Shown: piece after piece, positions 27,274 through 36,330 of the stretch
How positions within the stretch are numbered: position 1 is the stretch's first letter
How the letters are laid out: each line of letters starts with the position of its first letter
Source of the DNA: Candidatus Sulfopaludibacter sp. SbA3
GTDB lineage: Bacteria; Acidobacteriota; Terriglobia; Bryobacterales; Bryobacteraceae
DNA: 64,000 nt
Direction of reading: 5' to 3'
Assembly (NCBI GenBank): GCA_945893365.1
Contig: CAMDED010000016.1
Span: forward strand, 1-64,000
Made by a program: the position numbers and the translations under genes
The notes under the pieces: generated by a model
Seen by the model: the letters and a program-made list of their open reading frames with translations, nothing else
Database searches by the model: none
What the model was told of the DNA's origin: nothing

Positions 27274-28905
27274 ATGAAACTATCTACAAAACTAAACAGC
27301 ATCGTGGGAACGCTCGCCCTGACGGGGATACTCCTCGCCGGCGCCGGAATCTGGTACCAACGGGCGCTTGGCGAGGAACTGACCACCGCGACGGAGAAGA
27401 TTGCGGTGAGGATCGACCTGGTCGGCGACATTTGGTCAGATTTTTGGGAGGCGGAGGCCGCCCGTCGGGGAACGTTCATCTTCTCAAGCCTCAAGAATCA
27501 GGCTCAGCTTGACGCGAGCGCGCTCCAGGCGAACGCCGCTTTCAAGCGGGTGGTCGAGGGCATCCGCGCGTTACGGCCGCTGCTGATTCTAGAAGAGAGC
27601 AAAAAGGAACTGGCGGCAATCGAATCGGGCATCGGCGACTACGAGAAGGGGTCCGCCGACTACATACGCCTTTGCAGGGAACAGAAGTTTGATCAATTGG
27701 GTCCCGTTATGGCCGCGGCGAATGGGTTCGCACGCGTGGCGGACAAAGGTCTCGGGTTTCTGGCGGAGCAGCAGAAGACGCTTCTGAAGGAGTCGCAGGC
27801 ACGCGCCGAGTCTCTCAAGTCACAAAGCCTGTCCGTCAACATCTTCATGAGCTGCCTGCTCCTGGCGATCGTGGTTGGAGCCATCTTTGTGGTGCGGACT
27901 ATCAACCGGACACTTGTGTCGGCCGTCGGCGAGCTTTATGAAGGCGCCGAGCAGGTGGCCTCCGCAGCCGGCCAAGTCTCATCCTCCAGCCAGTCGCTGG
28001 CGCAGGGTTCCTCCGAGCAGGCGGCATCGCTCGAAGAGACTTCCGCATCGAGCGAAGAGATCAATTCCATGGCTCGCAAGAACACCGACAACTCGCGCAC
28101 GGCGGCGGACCTGGTGACCCAGTCGCAGCAGAAGTACGTTCAAACCAACCAATCGCTCGACCAGATGGTGGTGGCGATGGCGGACATCAACACGCAGAGC
28201 GACAAGATCGCCAAGATCATCAAGGTGATCGACGAGATCGCCTTCCAGACCAATATTCTGGCTTTGAACGCGGCGGTAGAAGCGGCCCGCGCCGGTGAAG
28301 CTGGAATGGGCTTCGCGGTGGTGGCGGATGAGGTTCGAAACCTGGCGCAACGCTGCGCGCAAGCGGCCAAGGACACAGCCGAATTGATCGAAGGATCGAT
28401 TTCCAAGTCCAAAGACGGCAAAACGAAGGTCGACCAGGTGGCGACGGCCATCCGCACCATTACCGAGGAATCGGCGAAGGTGAAGACGCTGGTGGACGAA
28501 GTGAACCTGGGCAGCCAGGAGCAGGCGCGCGGCATCGAGCAGATCGCCAAAGCGATCACGCAGATGGAGCAGGTGACGCAGAAAACGGCAGCCAATGCCG
28601 AGGAAAGCGCATCGGCGGCGGAAGAACTGACCGCTCAATCGGAGACGTTGAAGGACATCGTGGGGCAGTTGACGGCGATGGTGGGCGGCGGAGAGGCTTC
28701 CAGTAGCCATGGACGTCCCGCCCATGGCCGGACCGCCAACGCACCGGCTCCCCGCAAGCAGAAGGAATCCGGCAGAGGTGCGACTGCCACGCGCAGGGCG
28801 GTTTCGCCCCCGGCGAGATCGGCGGAGCACAAAGCGCCGGTTCTCGCCGCGCGCGCCGCAAGTGAAGACTCCTTCCCGATGGATGAGGACTTCAAGGAGT
28901 TTTAG
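27274..28905 (+). CDS. Methyl-accepting chemotaxis protein, third receptor of the operon
   Basis: This 543-residue transmembrane receptor has membrane helices at about 9-30 and 188-210, a periplasmic helical-bundle sensor different in sequence from the other two, and a signalling domain whose DNA is almost the same as that of the receptor at 23368 (for example 28120-28200 against 24220-24300). Such local identity between diverged sensors points to duplication or gene conversion. The C-terminal linker is Ala/Arg/Pro-rich and the protein ends in DFKEF, like the first receptor. AGAAGGAGA lies upstream of the ATG. Confidence 0.92.
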   Translation: MKLSTKLNSIVGTLALTGILLAGAGIWYQRALGEELTTATEKIAVRIDLVGDIWSDFWEAEAARRGTFIFSSLKNQAQLDASALQANAAFKRVVEGIRALRPLLILEESKKELAAIESGIGDYEKGSADYIRLCREQKFDQLGPVMAAANGFARVADKGLGFLAEQQKTLLKESQARAESLKSQSLSVNIFMSCLLLAIVVGAIFVVRTINRTLVSAVGELYEGAEQVASAAGQVSSSSQSLAQGSSEQAASLEETSASSEEINSMARKNTDNSRTAADLVTQSQQKYVQTNQSLDQMVVAMADINTQSDKIAKIIKVIDEIAFQTNILALNAAVEAARAGEAGMGFAVVADEVRNLAQRCAQAAKDTAELIEGSISKSKDGKTKVDQVATAIRTITEESAKVKTLVDEVNLGSQEQARGIEQIAKAITQMEQVTQKTAANAEESASAAEELTAQSETLKDIVGQLTAMVGGGEASSSHGRPAHGRTANAPAPRKQKESGRGATATRRAVSPPARSAEHKAPVLAARAASEDSFPMDEDFKEF

Positions 28906-28923
28906 CGGATCGGCAAGTATCAC

Positions 28924-28958
28924 CCGGGACAGGCCCGTGCAATCGCGGCCTGTCCCGG
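28924..28958. terminator. Strong hairpin between the third mcp and cheA
   Basis: A perfect 12-bp stem, CCGGGACAGGCC and GGCCTGTCCCGG, encloses an 11-nt loop (28936-28946). It is followed by TTAATCTTCTT rather than a clean T-run. It could attenuate transcription between the receptor genes and cheA or protect an mRNA end. Complete termination is unlikely because cheA needs upstream transcription or its own promoter. Confidence 0.55.
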
Positions 28959-28983
28959 TTAATCTTCTTCACGCAGGTGAATC

Positions 28984-31014
28984 ATGTTAAATGCGGAAAC
29001 AGAATCGCTTTTGCGGGATCGAATCGACGATCTCTCCACTCGACTTTTGATCGAGGGCACGGAAGCCTTTGGCGACGGCCCGGAGCACTTCCAGGCCGCG
29101 CTCGCGGAGCTCGCTTCGAAGGCGGGCGATGCCGGCTATGGCGAAGCGGCCAAAATTGCCGGGGATCTCTGCGCCAACCTCGCAGGGGACGCGGCCGCTC
29201 CACCGGCGATGCATCGCCTCCAAGCGGGACTGGTCCAGCTTCAGCAGGCCCTCTCGAACGCCGCGAGCGATTCCGGGGCCACGCTTGCCGCGGTACCGGA
29301 ACGGCCGGAGACCACCTCATCCCTAGCCGAGGATCCGGAACTCATCGCCGATTTCATTATGGAATCGCGCGAGCATCTGACCTCCGTCGAACAGTGCCTC
29401 CTCACGCTCGAACGGGATCCCACCGACGCGGACGCCATCAACTCGGTCTTTCGCGGATTCCACACTATCAAAGGTCTGGCCGGATTCCTGGAGTTCACTC
29501 CGATCCAGGAAGTGGCTCACGAAGTGGAAACGGCCCTCAACATGGCTCGCGAAGGGCAGCTCACGATCACCCCGCCTGTGATCGACGTCATTCTGGAAAG
29601 CGTCGACTACCTCAGCCGGGAGCTCGCGGCGGTCGAGTCCAAATCCCGCTGCGAACGCCTGCCCGGCCACGACCGCCTGCTCGATCAAGTCCGAGCCCTG
29701 ATGGCGGAGAAATCCGGCGATCGGGAGACAGCGGCGCCGGAGACGGCAGCGCCGCAATGGGAGTTGGATGCCGCAGCTCCACCAGAGCGGGAATTGGAAG
29801 CCGCGTCTCAGCCGGAGCGCGATGTCAAGAAGGCGGCCGCGGCGGCCGAATCTCTGTCGGTGCGGGTGGATACGGCCAAACTGGACCACCTGGTAGACAT
29901 GATGGGCGAGATGGTGATCGCCCAATCGCTGGTCCGGCATAGCCCAACCATCACTGGCGCGAGCGATCCGCGGGTGCAGCGCGATCTGGCGCAGTTGACC
30001 CGCATTACCGGCGAAGTGCAAAGGACCGCCATGGCTATGCGGATGGTCCCGATCGGGCAGCTTTTCCAGCGATCGGCCCGTCAGGTGCGCGACCTCTCGC
30101 GGAAGATCGGCAAGCAGGCGGAACTCGTTACCCGGGGCGAAGATACAGAAGTGGACAAGACTATCGCCGAGAAGCTCGCCGATCCGCTGATGCACATGGT
30201 GCGCAACGCGATCGACCATGGAATCGAAACGCCCGCCGCGCGCGAGGCGGCCGGCAAGGCTCCGCAGGCGAAGGTCACTCTGGCCGCATACCACCAAGGG
30301 GGCCAGATCGTGATCGAGGTCTCCGACGACGGCGGCGGACTGAACTCCGAGAAGATTCTGGCCAAGGCCCGCTCGAAGGGCCTCGCCGTAGACGGCGGGC
30401 ACCTTTCGGAGAACGACATTTTTCGGCTGATTCTCGAACCGGGGTTTTCCACCGCGGACAAGGTGACCGATATCTCGGGGCGCGGCGTGGGCATGGACGT
30501 GGTCCTCAGGCAGGTGGAGAAACTCAGGGGCCGTATCGAGATCCGTTCGAAGGCCGGGCAAGGCACTACATTCCTGATGAAGCTGCCGCTCACTCTGGCC
30601 ATCATCGACGGCCTGGTCGTGACCGTCGGCGGCCATCGATACATCATGCCTCTGTATGCGGTGAGGGAGATGTTCCGTCCCGCGGCTGAGTCGATGTTCA
30701 CCGTCCGGAATCGCCAGGAGATGGTGATGGTGCGTGGGCGGCTGCTGCCGGTCCTGCGGCTATACAAGCGGTTCGGCCTCGTCCCGCGGACCGAAGACCC
30801 GTGCCAGGGTTTGCTGATCGTCGCCGAGAGCGAGGGAGAGTTATTCTGCCTGATGGTGGACGATCTGATCGGCAAACAGGAAGTCATCATTAAGAGTCTT
30901 GGGGAAGGACTGGGGAACGTGCCCGGCGTCGCCGGGGGCGCGATTCTCGGCGATGGCCGCGTCGGACTGATTCTCGACATGGGCGGTCTATGGGGGGCTC
31001 GTGCCAGCTCTTGA
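28984..31014 (+). CDS. cheA: Chemotaxis histidine kinase CheA
   Basis: This 676-residue CheA autophosphorylates under receptor control and passes phosphate to CheY and CheB. From N to C it has a helical segment (1-95) that looks like an Hpt fold without a phosphorylatable His; a true Hpt domain with H160 in FRGFHTIKGLAGF; an acidic/proline linker (about 245-285); the P3 dimerisation helices; the ATPase domain with the N box HMVRNAIDHGIE, DDGGG and GRGVGMDVV; and a C-terminal CheW-like P5 domain. There is no separate P2 domain that I can identify. The extra N-terminal helical segment is unusual. The stop lies 14 bp inside cheR. Confidence 0.95.
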   Translation: MLNAETESLLRDRIDDLSTRLLIEGTEAFGDGPEHFQAALAELASKAGDAGYGEAAKIAGDLCANLAGDAAAPPAMHRLQAGLVQLQQALSNAASDSGATLAAVPERPETTSSLAEDPELIADFIMESREHLTSVEQCLLTLERDPTDADAINSVFRGFHTIKGLAGFLEFTPIQEVAHEVETALNMAREGQLTITPPVIDVILESVDYLSRELAAVESKSRCERLPGHDRLLDQVRALMAEKSGDRETAAPETAAPQWELDAAAPPERELEAASQPERDVKKAAAAAESLSVRVDTAKLDHLVDMMGEMVIAQSLVRHSPTITGASDPRVQRDLAQLTRITGEVQRTAMAMRMVPIGQLFQRSARQVRDLSRKIGKQAELVTRGEDTEVDKTIAEKLADPLMHMVRNAIDHGIETPAAREAAGKAPQAKVTLAAYHQGGQIVIEVSDDGGGLNSEKILAKARSKGLAVDGGHLSENDIFRLILEPGFSTADKVTDISGRGVGMDVVLRQVEKLRGRIEIRSKAGQGTTFLMKLPLTLAIIDGLVVTVGGHRYIMPLYAVREMFRPAAESMFTVRNRQEMVMVRGRLLPVLRLYKRFGLVPRTEDPCQGLLIVAESEGELFCLMVDDLIGKQEVIIKSLGEGLGNVPGVAGGAILGDGRVGLILDMGGLWGARASS

Positions 31015-31858
31015 CGACACCTCCTGCCGCCCGCTGAACGCGAGCGAGTTCGAAAAGATCCGCCGGCTCGCTTATGACACGTTCGGGCTTGACCTGCGGA
31101 CCGGCAAAGAGACCCTCGTGTCCACGCGCCTCGGCAAGCATATGCGCCAGTCCGGATGCAGGTCCTTCGACGAGTACTACCAGTTCGTGGTTGGGGACTC
31201 GACCGGGAAGTCGCTCATCAATCTGATCGATGCGCTCACCACCAATCACACGTCGTTCTTTCGCGAGCCGGCGCATTTCGATTTTATGCGAAAGGTCCTC
31301 CTGCCGGAGTGGAAGAACCGCGGAAAGATCGACATCTGGAGCGCCGCATGCTCGAGCGGCGAAGAGCCGTACACGATCGCCATGTGCCTTTTGGAGGAGC
31401 TCGGCACGATAGCGCCCGGAAAGGTCCGTATCCTGGCGACGGACATTTCCACGAAAGTGCTGGCAAAGGCCGGACAAGGGACCTATCCGGCCGAGCGTCT
31501 CGAGGGCATCCCCGATTCCCAGCTTCGGAAGTATTGGCTGCGCGGCGAGGGCGAATGGGCCGGCTGGTACCGGGCGAAGAAAGACATGCGGGCTCTGATG
31601 GAATTCCGCCGCGTGAACCTGCTTGAGCCCGTGTCTCAGATGGGCCGCTTCGCGCTCATCTTCTGCCGCAACGTCATGATCTACTTCGACAAGCCGACTC
31701 AGCAGCAGGTGGTGAAACGCCTGGGCGACTGCCTGGAGCCGGGCGGCTACCTGCTGACAGGCCACGCCGAGAGCCTCACCGGAATCTCGCATGGACTCGA
31801 ATACGTCCAGCCCGCGGTTTACCGCAAAGGCTCCTCGGGCGGCCGGGAGAAAGGGTGA
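31001..31858 (+). CDS. cheR: Chemoreceptor methyltransferase CheR
   Basis: This 285-residue SAM-dependent enzyme methylates glutamates on the MCPs. The small N-terminal helical domain (about 1-75) is followed by the methyltransferase domain with NHTSFFREPAHFDF, the SAM-binding WSAACSSGEEPYTIAM, ATDISTKVLAKA and the late motif FALIFCRNVMIYF. It starts with GTG 31001 inside the 3' end of cheA and ends overlapping the cheD ATG. Two nearby receptors end in a pentapeptide of the type that some CheR enzymes dock to. Confidence 0.95.
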   Translation: MPALDDTSCRPLNASEFEKIRRLAYDTFGLDLRTGKETLVSTRLGKHMRQSGCRSFDEYYQFVVGDSTGKSLINLIDALTTNHTSFFREPAHFDFMRKVLLPEWKNRGKIDIWSAACSSGEEPYTIAMCLLEELGTIAPGKVRILATDISTKVLAKAGQGTYPAERLEGIPDSQLRKYWLRGEGEWAGWYRAKKDMRALMEFRRVNLLEPVSQMGRFALIFCRNVMIYFDKPTQQQVVKRLGDCLEPGGYLLTGHAESLTGISHGLEYVQPAVYRKGSSGGREKG

Positions 31859-32370
31859 TGGTGACCCTGTTGACAGTCGGAGTGGGGGATTGCAAAGTCA
31901 GCAATACCGCCGAATCGGTGCTCGCGACCTACGCGCTCGGGTCGTGCATCGCGGTGGCGATTTACGATCCGGTGGCCAACGTCGGGGGTCTGCTGCATTT
32001 CATGCTGCCGGAATCTTCGCTGAACCCTAACAAAGCCAGCCAGAACCCGGCCATGTTCGCCGACACCGGAATTCCGATGCTGTTTCACGCCGCGTACGGA
32101 CTAGGCGCCGAGAAGCGCCGTTTGGTGGTGCGGGCGGCGGGCGGGGCGCAGGTGATGGACGAGTACGGCGTGTTCAACATCGGAAAGCGCAATCACCTGG
32201 CGCTGCGAAAGATCATGTGGAAGGCCGGGGTGATGATCCAGGGCGAAGAGGTCGGGGGGACGACGCCCCGCACGGTGCGGCTGGAGGTTTCGACCGGCCG
32301 CTTTTGGATCCGCGAATCCGGGTTGGCGGACCGGGAAATGCTGGCGCCGGCACACGGCAAGGGGCGATGA
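31855..32370 (+). CDS. cheD: Chemoreceptor glutamine deamidase CheD
   Basis: This 171-residue CheD deamidates receptor glutamines and can act as a partner of CheC/CheX-type phosphatases. The catalytic residues match the known Thermotoga arrangement with a constant offset: T25, C31 (in YALGSC) and H48 (in GLLHFMLP). Further family segments are FNIGKRNHLALRKI and GGTTPRTVRLEV. It overlaps cheR by 4 bp and cheY by one base. The start is an ATGATG pair, with the first at 31855. Confidence 0.94.
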   Translation: MMVTLLTVGVGDCKVSNTAESVLATYALGSCIAVAIYDPVANVGGLLHFMLPESSLNPNKASQNPAMFADTGIPMLFHAAYGLGAEKRRLVVRAAGGAQVMDEYGVFNIGKRNHLALRKIMWKAGVMIQGEEVGGTTPRTVRLEVSTGRFWIRESGLADREMLAPAHGKGR

Positions 32371-32762
32371 TGGAACTCCAGGTTTTGATTGTGGACGATT
32401 CTCCGGTCATGCGGGCATTCATCCGCCGCGTGTTGGATCTGTCCGGTTTAGTGGTGAGCCGCTGCCTTGAGGCATCGAACGGCGAAGAGGCATTGCGGTT
32501 GCTCGAAAACAACTGGGTGGATGCGGTGCTCACCGACATCAACATGCCCGAAATGGACGGCGAAGAACTGCTGCGGCGGATGTCCGAACACGACGTGTTT
32601 CGTTTGATCCCGGTTCTCGTAGTGTCCACGGACCGCACCGAGGGGCGCATCCAGAAGATGCTCAGCCTGGGGGCGAAGGGGTATGTCACCAAACCCTTCG
32701 CACCGGAAACCTTGCGGGAAGTACTGGAACAAAGCTTGGGGGTGGTTAATGGAAGCGAATGA
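32370..32762 (+). CDS. cheY: CheY-like single-domain response regulator
   Basis: This 130-residue receiver domain has the acidic pocket D9-D10, the phosphoacceptor D56 (LTDINMPEMDG), S86 at the switch position (VVSTD) and K108 (YVTKPF). It is the diffusible output of the CheA in this operon. The ATG is part of an ATGATG pair (32367 and 32370). I chose the second because GGGG lies 5 nt upstream. The 3' end overlaps the cheX gene by 14 bp. Confidence 0.93.
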   Translation: MELQVLIVDDSPVMRAFIRRVLDLSGLVVSRCLEASNGEEALRLLENNWVDAVLTDINMPEMDGEELLRRMSEHDVFRLIPVLVVSTDRTEGRIQKMLSLGAKGYVTKPFAPETLREVLEQSLGVVNGSE

Positions 32763-33210
32763 AATCAAGACGGCATTGGCCTCGGCGGTCGAGGATGTCC
32801 TCGAAACCATGTGCTTTACCACCGTGCTCTCGAGCGAGCAGGGGACCGTCCCGCGGGGAGTGGACGGTGGCGCGCTCGCGATCACGGCGGCGTTGCGCTT
32901 CCATGGCTGCCCATCGGGCGGGTTTCGCGTGAGCGTCCCACAGACGTTAGCGCGGGTACTGGGCGCCGGATTCTTGGGCGTCGACGAGTCGGAAGTATCC
33001 GATGCCCAAGCCGGGGACGTGGTCTGCGAGCTGGCTAACATGATCTGCGGCTCGGTGTTGAGCCGCCTGGAAAGCGAAACGACGTTCCGGATCACCCACC
33101 CGGAACTGATTCCAGCGGAACCGGGCTTCGAGGGCCCGAGTACGTGCGGCCGGTTCGACCTTGGAGACGGGGTCCTCACCGCTTCTCTGCAACTTCAGCA
33201 GGCCATATGA
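32749..33210 (+). CDS. cheX: CheX-family CheY-P phosphatase
   Basis: This 153-residue protein of the CheC/CheX/FliY phosphatase family dephosphorylates CheY-P to end the signal. The single active-site motif ExxN is E94-L-A-N97 in GDVVCELANMICGSVL, followed by the amphipathic helix and a C-terminal beta hairpin. One motif per chain is the CheX arrangement (CheC has two). Its ATG 32749 lies within the end of cheY. The stop overlaps the ATG of cheB. Confidence 0.85.
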   Translation: MEANEIKTALASAVEDVLETMCFTTVLSSEQGTVPRGVDGGALAITAALRFHGCPSGGFRVSVPQTLARVLGAGFLGVDESEVSDAQAGDVVCELANMICGSVLSRLESETTFRITHPELIPAEPGFEGPSTCGRFDLGDGVLTASLQLQQAI

Positions 33211-34250
33211 CCAAGATCAAAGTCCTGATCGTCGATGATTCCGCGATCGTGCGCAAACTCCTGTCCGAAGCGCTGTCGGATGAGCAGGATATCGAAGTGG
33301 TGGGAACCGCGCCCGACCCGTTTGTGGCTCGCGACAAGATCCTCGCGCTGAAGCCGGACGTGCTGACGCTCGACATCGAGATGCCGCGCATGGACGGGTT
33401 GACGTTTCTCAAGAAGCTGATGCACTACCAGCCGATGCCGGTCGTGGTGATCAGCTCGCTCGGCCAGGCCGGCTGCCAGGCAACGATGGAGGCTCTGCGG
33501 CTTGGGGCGGTTGATGTGCTGGGTAAGCCCGGAGGTCCGTACTCGGTAGGAGAGCTGAAGGTGGACCTGGCGGCCAAGATTCGAGCGGCCGCGGCCGCCC
33601 GCCTGCGGCGCGCGCCGGCGGAGCCTTCCGCGAAGCAAGAGCCGCCTCCGCTACTGGCGGCTTCCGATGGCTCCGCCATCATCGCGATCGGCGCTTCGAC
33701 GGGAGGAACGGAGGCGATCCAGTCGGTTCTCTTGGGGATGCCCGCGAACAGCCCCGGCATGGTGATCACGCAACACATTCCGGCCGTCTTCTCTCTGGCC
33801 TTCGCCAACCGTTTAAACGAAATCTGCCCGATGGAGGTCAAGGAGGCGCGGGACGGAGATACGCTCACGCGCGGCAGGGTCCTGATCGCTCCGGGCAATT
33901 TCCATATGCTCCTGCGGAAATCCAATGGCGGAGGATATCGGGTCACCGTCCAGGACGGACCCCGGATCTGCTACCAGAGGCCGTCCGTGGACGTGATGTT
34001 CAGCTCCGTGGCGGAGGCGGCCGGTTCGAACGCGGTGGGCGTGATCCTCACTGGAATGGGTTCCGACGGCGCACGCGGGTTGCTGAAAATAAAGCAAACC
34101 GGCGCGAGGACGATCGCACAGGACGAGGCAAGCTGCATTGTGTTCGGGATGCCGAAGGAAGCCATCCGGATGGGCGCGGCGGATCAGGTGGCGTCCTTAA
34201 GCAGAATACCCGCGGCGATTCTAGGCCAATTGAGCCGGATCGGGCGATAG
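33207..34250 (+). CDS. cheB: Chemotaxis methylesterase/glutamine amidase CheB
   Basis: This 347-residue CheB demethylates and deamidates receptors when phosphorylated. The N-terminal receiver domain has D10-D11 and the phosphoacceptor D56 (LTLDIEMPRMDG). The C-terminal esterase has the catalytic triad S164 (GASTGG), H190 (VITQHIP) and D287 (GMGSDGARG). The start is an ATGA overlap with cheX. With cheR and cheD this gives a complete receptor-adaptation set. Confidence 0.95.
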   Translation: MTKIKVLIVDDSAIVRKLLSEALSDEQDIEVVGTAPDPFVARDKILALKPDVLTLDIEMPRMDGLTFLKKLMHYQPMPVVVISSLGQAGCQATMEALRLGAVDVLGKPGGPYSVGELKVDLAAKIRAAAAARLRRAPAEPSAKQEPPPLLAASDGSAIIAIGASTGGTEAIQSVLLGMPANSPGMVITQHIPAVFSLAFANRLNEICPMEVKEARDGDTLTRGRVLIAPGNFHMLLRKSNGGGYRVTVQDGPRICYQRPSVDVMFSSVAEAAGSNAVGVILTGMGSDGARGLLKIKQTGARTIAQDEASCIVFGMPKEAIRMGAADQVASLSRIPAAILGQLSRIGR

Positions 34251-34282
34251 GGCTGTATGCACGACAAACCAAAGGTGCCTAT

Positions 34283-35539
34283 ATGGAAGTCTTCCTAGCT
34301 CGACAGCCGATTTTCGATCGCGACCTCAAGGTCTTCGGCTATGAGCTCCTTCACAGATCGTGCCTGATGGACACGTTCAACAGCGTCGACGGCAACCTGG
34401 CCAGCATGCAGGTTCTCGCCAACACACTGCTCGCATTTGGAGCTACAGACGTTCTGGGCGGGAAGCTGGGATTCATCAACTTCACGAGGGACCTGCTGCT
34501 CAGCGACCTCGCTCTGCTGCTGCCGCCGGCGTCCTTCGTCATCGAGATCCTGGAATCCGTCGAGTCGGACGACAGGGTTATCGAGACTTGCCGGGTACTT
34601 AAGAGCAAGGGATATTCGTTGGCGCTCGACGACATCGTTCCGAATCGCCCGTCCCTGCGGCTCGCCGATTTCGTGGACATCATTAAAGTGGATTTCGCGG
34701 CCACTTCCGAGGCGGAGCGCGCAACGCTCTTGAAGGAATATGGAAAGTCCGGAATCCGCATGCTCGCCGAGAAAGTAGAGACCCATGAGCAATTCAAGGC
34801 GGCTCGAAAGCAGGGATTCACTTACTTCCAGGGTTATTTCTTTGCCCGGCCGGTGATTATGGCAAAGCGGGAGATCCCCGCGTTTAAGCTGAACATCCTG
34901 CGCATCCTGGCCGAGGTCTATCGTCCGGAGATAGACTTTGAGGAGGTCGAGCGCGCGATCAAGCAGGAAATGCCGCTTTGCTACCGTCTTCTCCGGTATG
35001 TCAACTCCGCGGCGTTTGCGAGGCGAGTCGAGATCGGATCCGTCAAGCAAGCTCTGCTCCTGCTGGGAGCGGACGATCTACGGAGATGGGTTTCGCTTGC
35101 GGCGGTTCCCGCGCTGGCGTCGGACAAGCCGGAGGAACTGGTGGAGAGCGCGGTTCTGCGTGCGCGTTTCTGTGAGCTGATCGCTCCCTGGATTGGACTC
35201 TCCAGAAGACGCTCGGAGCTCTTCCTGATGGGGATGTTCTCCCTTCTGGACACGATTGTCAGCCGGCCGCTCGACGAGCTTCTCGGCGAGATCTCCCTGG
35301 CCGAGGATGTCCGGGACGTTCTGCTCGGGGGTCTGAACCAGCCGGGAAGATTGGCTCAGGTCTACCAGCTCGTTCGCGCTTGTGAGATCGCCGACTGGGA
35401 TGAGGTGTCGCGATCGGCGGACGATCTCGGAATGCCGGCCGACGTCGTTTCCGATCTTTACCTTGAGGCCCTCAAGTGGTGTTCGCGGGTCTTCCATGCC
35501 GGCGAGCGAGCCGAACCCGGCCGCCTAGTTACCAAATGA
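34283..35539 (+). CDS. EAL-HDOD signalling protein (YuxH-like)
   Basis: This 418-residue two-domain protein has a degenerate EAL domain (about 1-200: MEVFLARQPIFDRDLKVFGY, ELLHR in place of EAL-LR, LALDDIV in place of DDFGTG, and YFQGYFFARP). An HDOD domain follows (about 205-400: MPLCYRLLRYVNSAAF). YuxH-type proteins bind signals rather than hydrolyse c-di-GMP, and HDOD domains are regulatory modules without HD catalytic pairs. It follows cheB by 32 bp with its own ribosome-binding site (AAAGGTG). It is probably an output or regulatory protein of the chemosensory system. Confidence 0.87.
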   Translation: MEVFLARQPIFDRDLKVFGYELLHRSCLMDTFNSVDGNLASMQVLANTLLAFGATDVLGGKLGFINFTRDLLLSDLALLLPPASFVIEILESVESDDRVIETCRVLKSKGYSLALDDIVPNRPSLRLADFVDIIKVDFAATSEAERATLLKEYGKSGIRMLAEKVETHEQFKAARKQGFTYFQGYFFARPVIMAKREIPAFKLNILRILAEVYRPEIDFEEVERAIKQEMPLCYRLLRYVNSAAFARRVEIGSVKQALLLLGADDLRRWVSLAAVPALASDKPEELVESAVLRARFCELIAPWIGLSRRRSELFLMGMFSLLDTIVSRPLDELLGEISLAEDVRDVLLGGLNQPGRLAQVYQLVRACEIADWDEVSRSADDLGMPADVVSDLYLEALKWCSRVFHAGERAEPGRLVTK

Positions 35540-35599
35540 GCGCGCTCCTTTAGGCACGGCCGCGAACGGCGACGGGCCTCCGACGAGGCCTTGAACACG

Positions 35600-35648
35600 G
35601 CCGGGAGGCCAGCCGGGAGGCCTGTCCCCCTTTTAAGGCCTGTCCCCC
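35600..35648 (+). repeat. Short tandem repeats GCCGGGAGGCC and AGGCCTGTCCCCC
   Basis: GCCGGGAGGCC occurs at 35600-35610 and 35612-35622, and AGGCCTGTCCCCC at 35618-35630 and 35636-35648. GGCCTGTCCC is also one arm of the hairpin at 28924-28958. The region separates the EAL-HDOD gene from tmk and has no gene. Confidence 0.6.
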
Positions 35649-35673
35649 CGCCCCTTACCGCCACTGTAGGACA

Positions 35674-36330
35674 ATGGTTGTCTTGCGCATGGCTCATCGG
35701 GGAACGTTCATCACATTTGAAGGTTTGGACGGGTGCGGAAAGAGCACGCAAATGCGCCGCCTGGCCGTCCGGCTGCGGAAGATGGGGCGTACTGTGCTTG
35801 AGACGGCCGAGCCGGGGGGGACGCCGATCGGCTTGAAAGTGAGGCGGATTCTGCTCGATTCCGCAAACCGGGAACTTTCGCCTGCCGCCGAACTGCTGCT
35901 CTATTTCGCCTGCCGGGCGCAGAACGTGGATGAGTGGATCGTGCCCGCGCTCGAACGCGGGGATATCGTCCTCTCGGACCGGTTCACGGATTCCTCGCTT
36001 GTCTACCAGGGCATTGGACGCGGGCTGGGCGTGGAACCGGTGATGGCTCTCGACAGGATCGCCTGCCGCGGACTGGTCCCCGGCCTGACGCTGCTCATCG
36101 ACATCGATCTCGAGACCGGTCTCCAGCGCGCGCATGCGCGGAACCGCCGCGAGAACGAGATCGAGAGCCGCATGGACGAGCAGGCGGTGGAATTCCACAG
36201 GATCGTGAGCGGCGCCTACCAGGATCTTGCGGCGCGCGAGCCGGAACGCATAAAAGTGATCGACGGCGGGCGGACGATGGCCGCCGTGGAGCGCGACATC
36301 TGGGAAATCGTGGCCAGGTATGTTTCCTGA
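35674..36330 (+). CDS. tmk: Thymidylate kinase
   Basis: This 218-residue dTMP kinase makes dTDP for DNA synthesis. It has the P-loop FEGLDGCGKST, the DR motif LSDRFTDSSLVYQG and a LID region RNRRENEIESRMDEQ. The length is normal. Homologues start just before FITFEG, so ATG 35689 (MAHRG) is as likely as ATG 35674; AGGA lies too close to the first and too far from the second to decide. It overlaps holB by 11 bp, a conserved gene pairing. Confidence 0.93.
   Translation: MVVLRMAHRGTFITFEGLDGCGKSTQMRRLAVRLRKMGRTVLETAEPGGTPIGLKVRRILLDSANRELSPAAELLLYFACRAQNVDEWIVPALERGDIVLSDRFTDSSLVYQGIGRGLGVEPVMALDRIACRGLVPGLTLLIDIDLETGLQRAHARNRRENEIESRMDEQAVEFHRIVSGAYQDLAAREPERIKVIDGGRTMAAVERDIWEIVARYVS

Noticed and set aside
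28977-29942. A 321-codon frame overlapping the start of cheA in another frame
   Set aside because: It is Gly/Arg-rich with no motif, while the cheA frame contains the Hpt domain.
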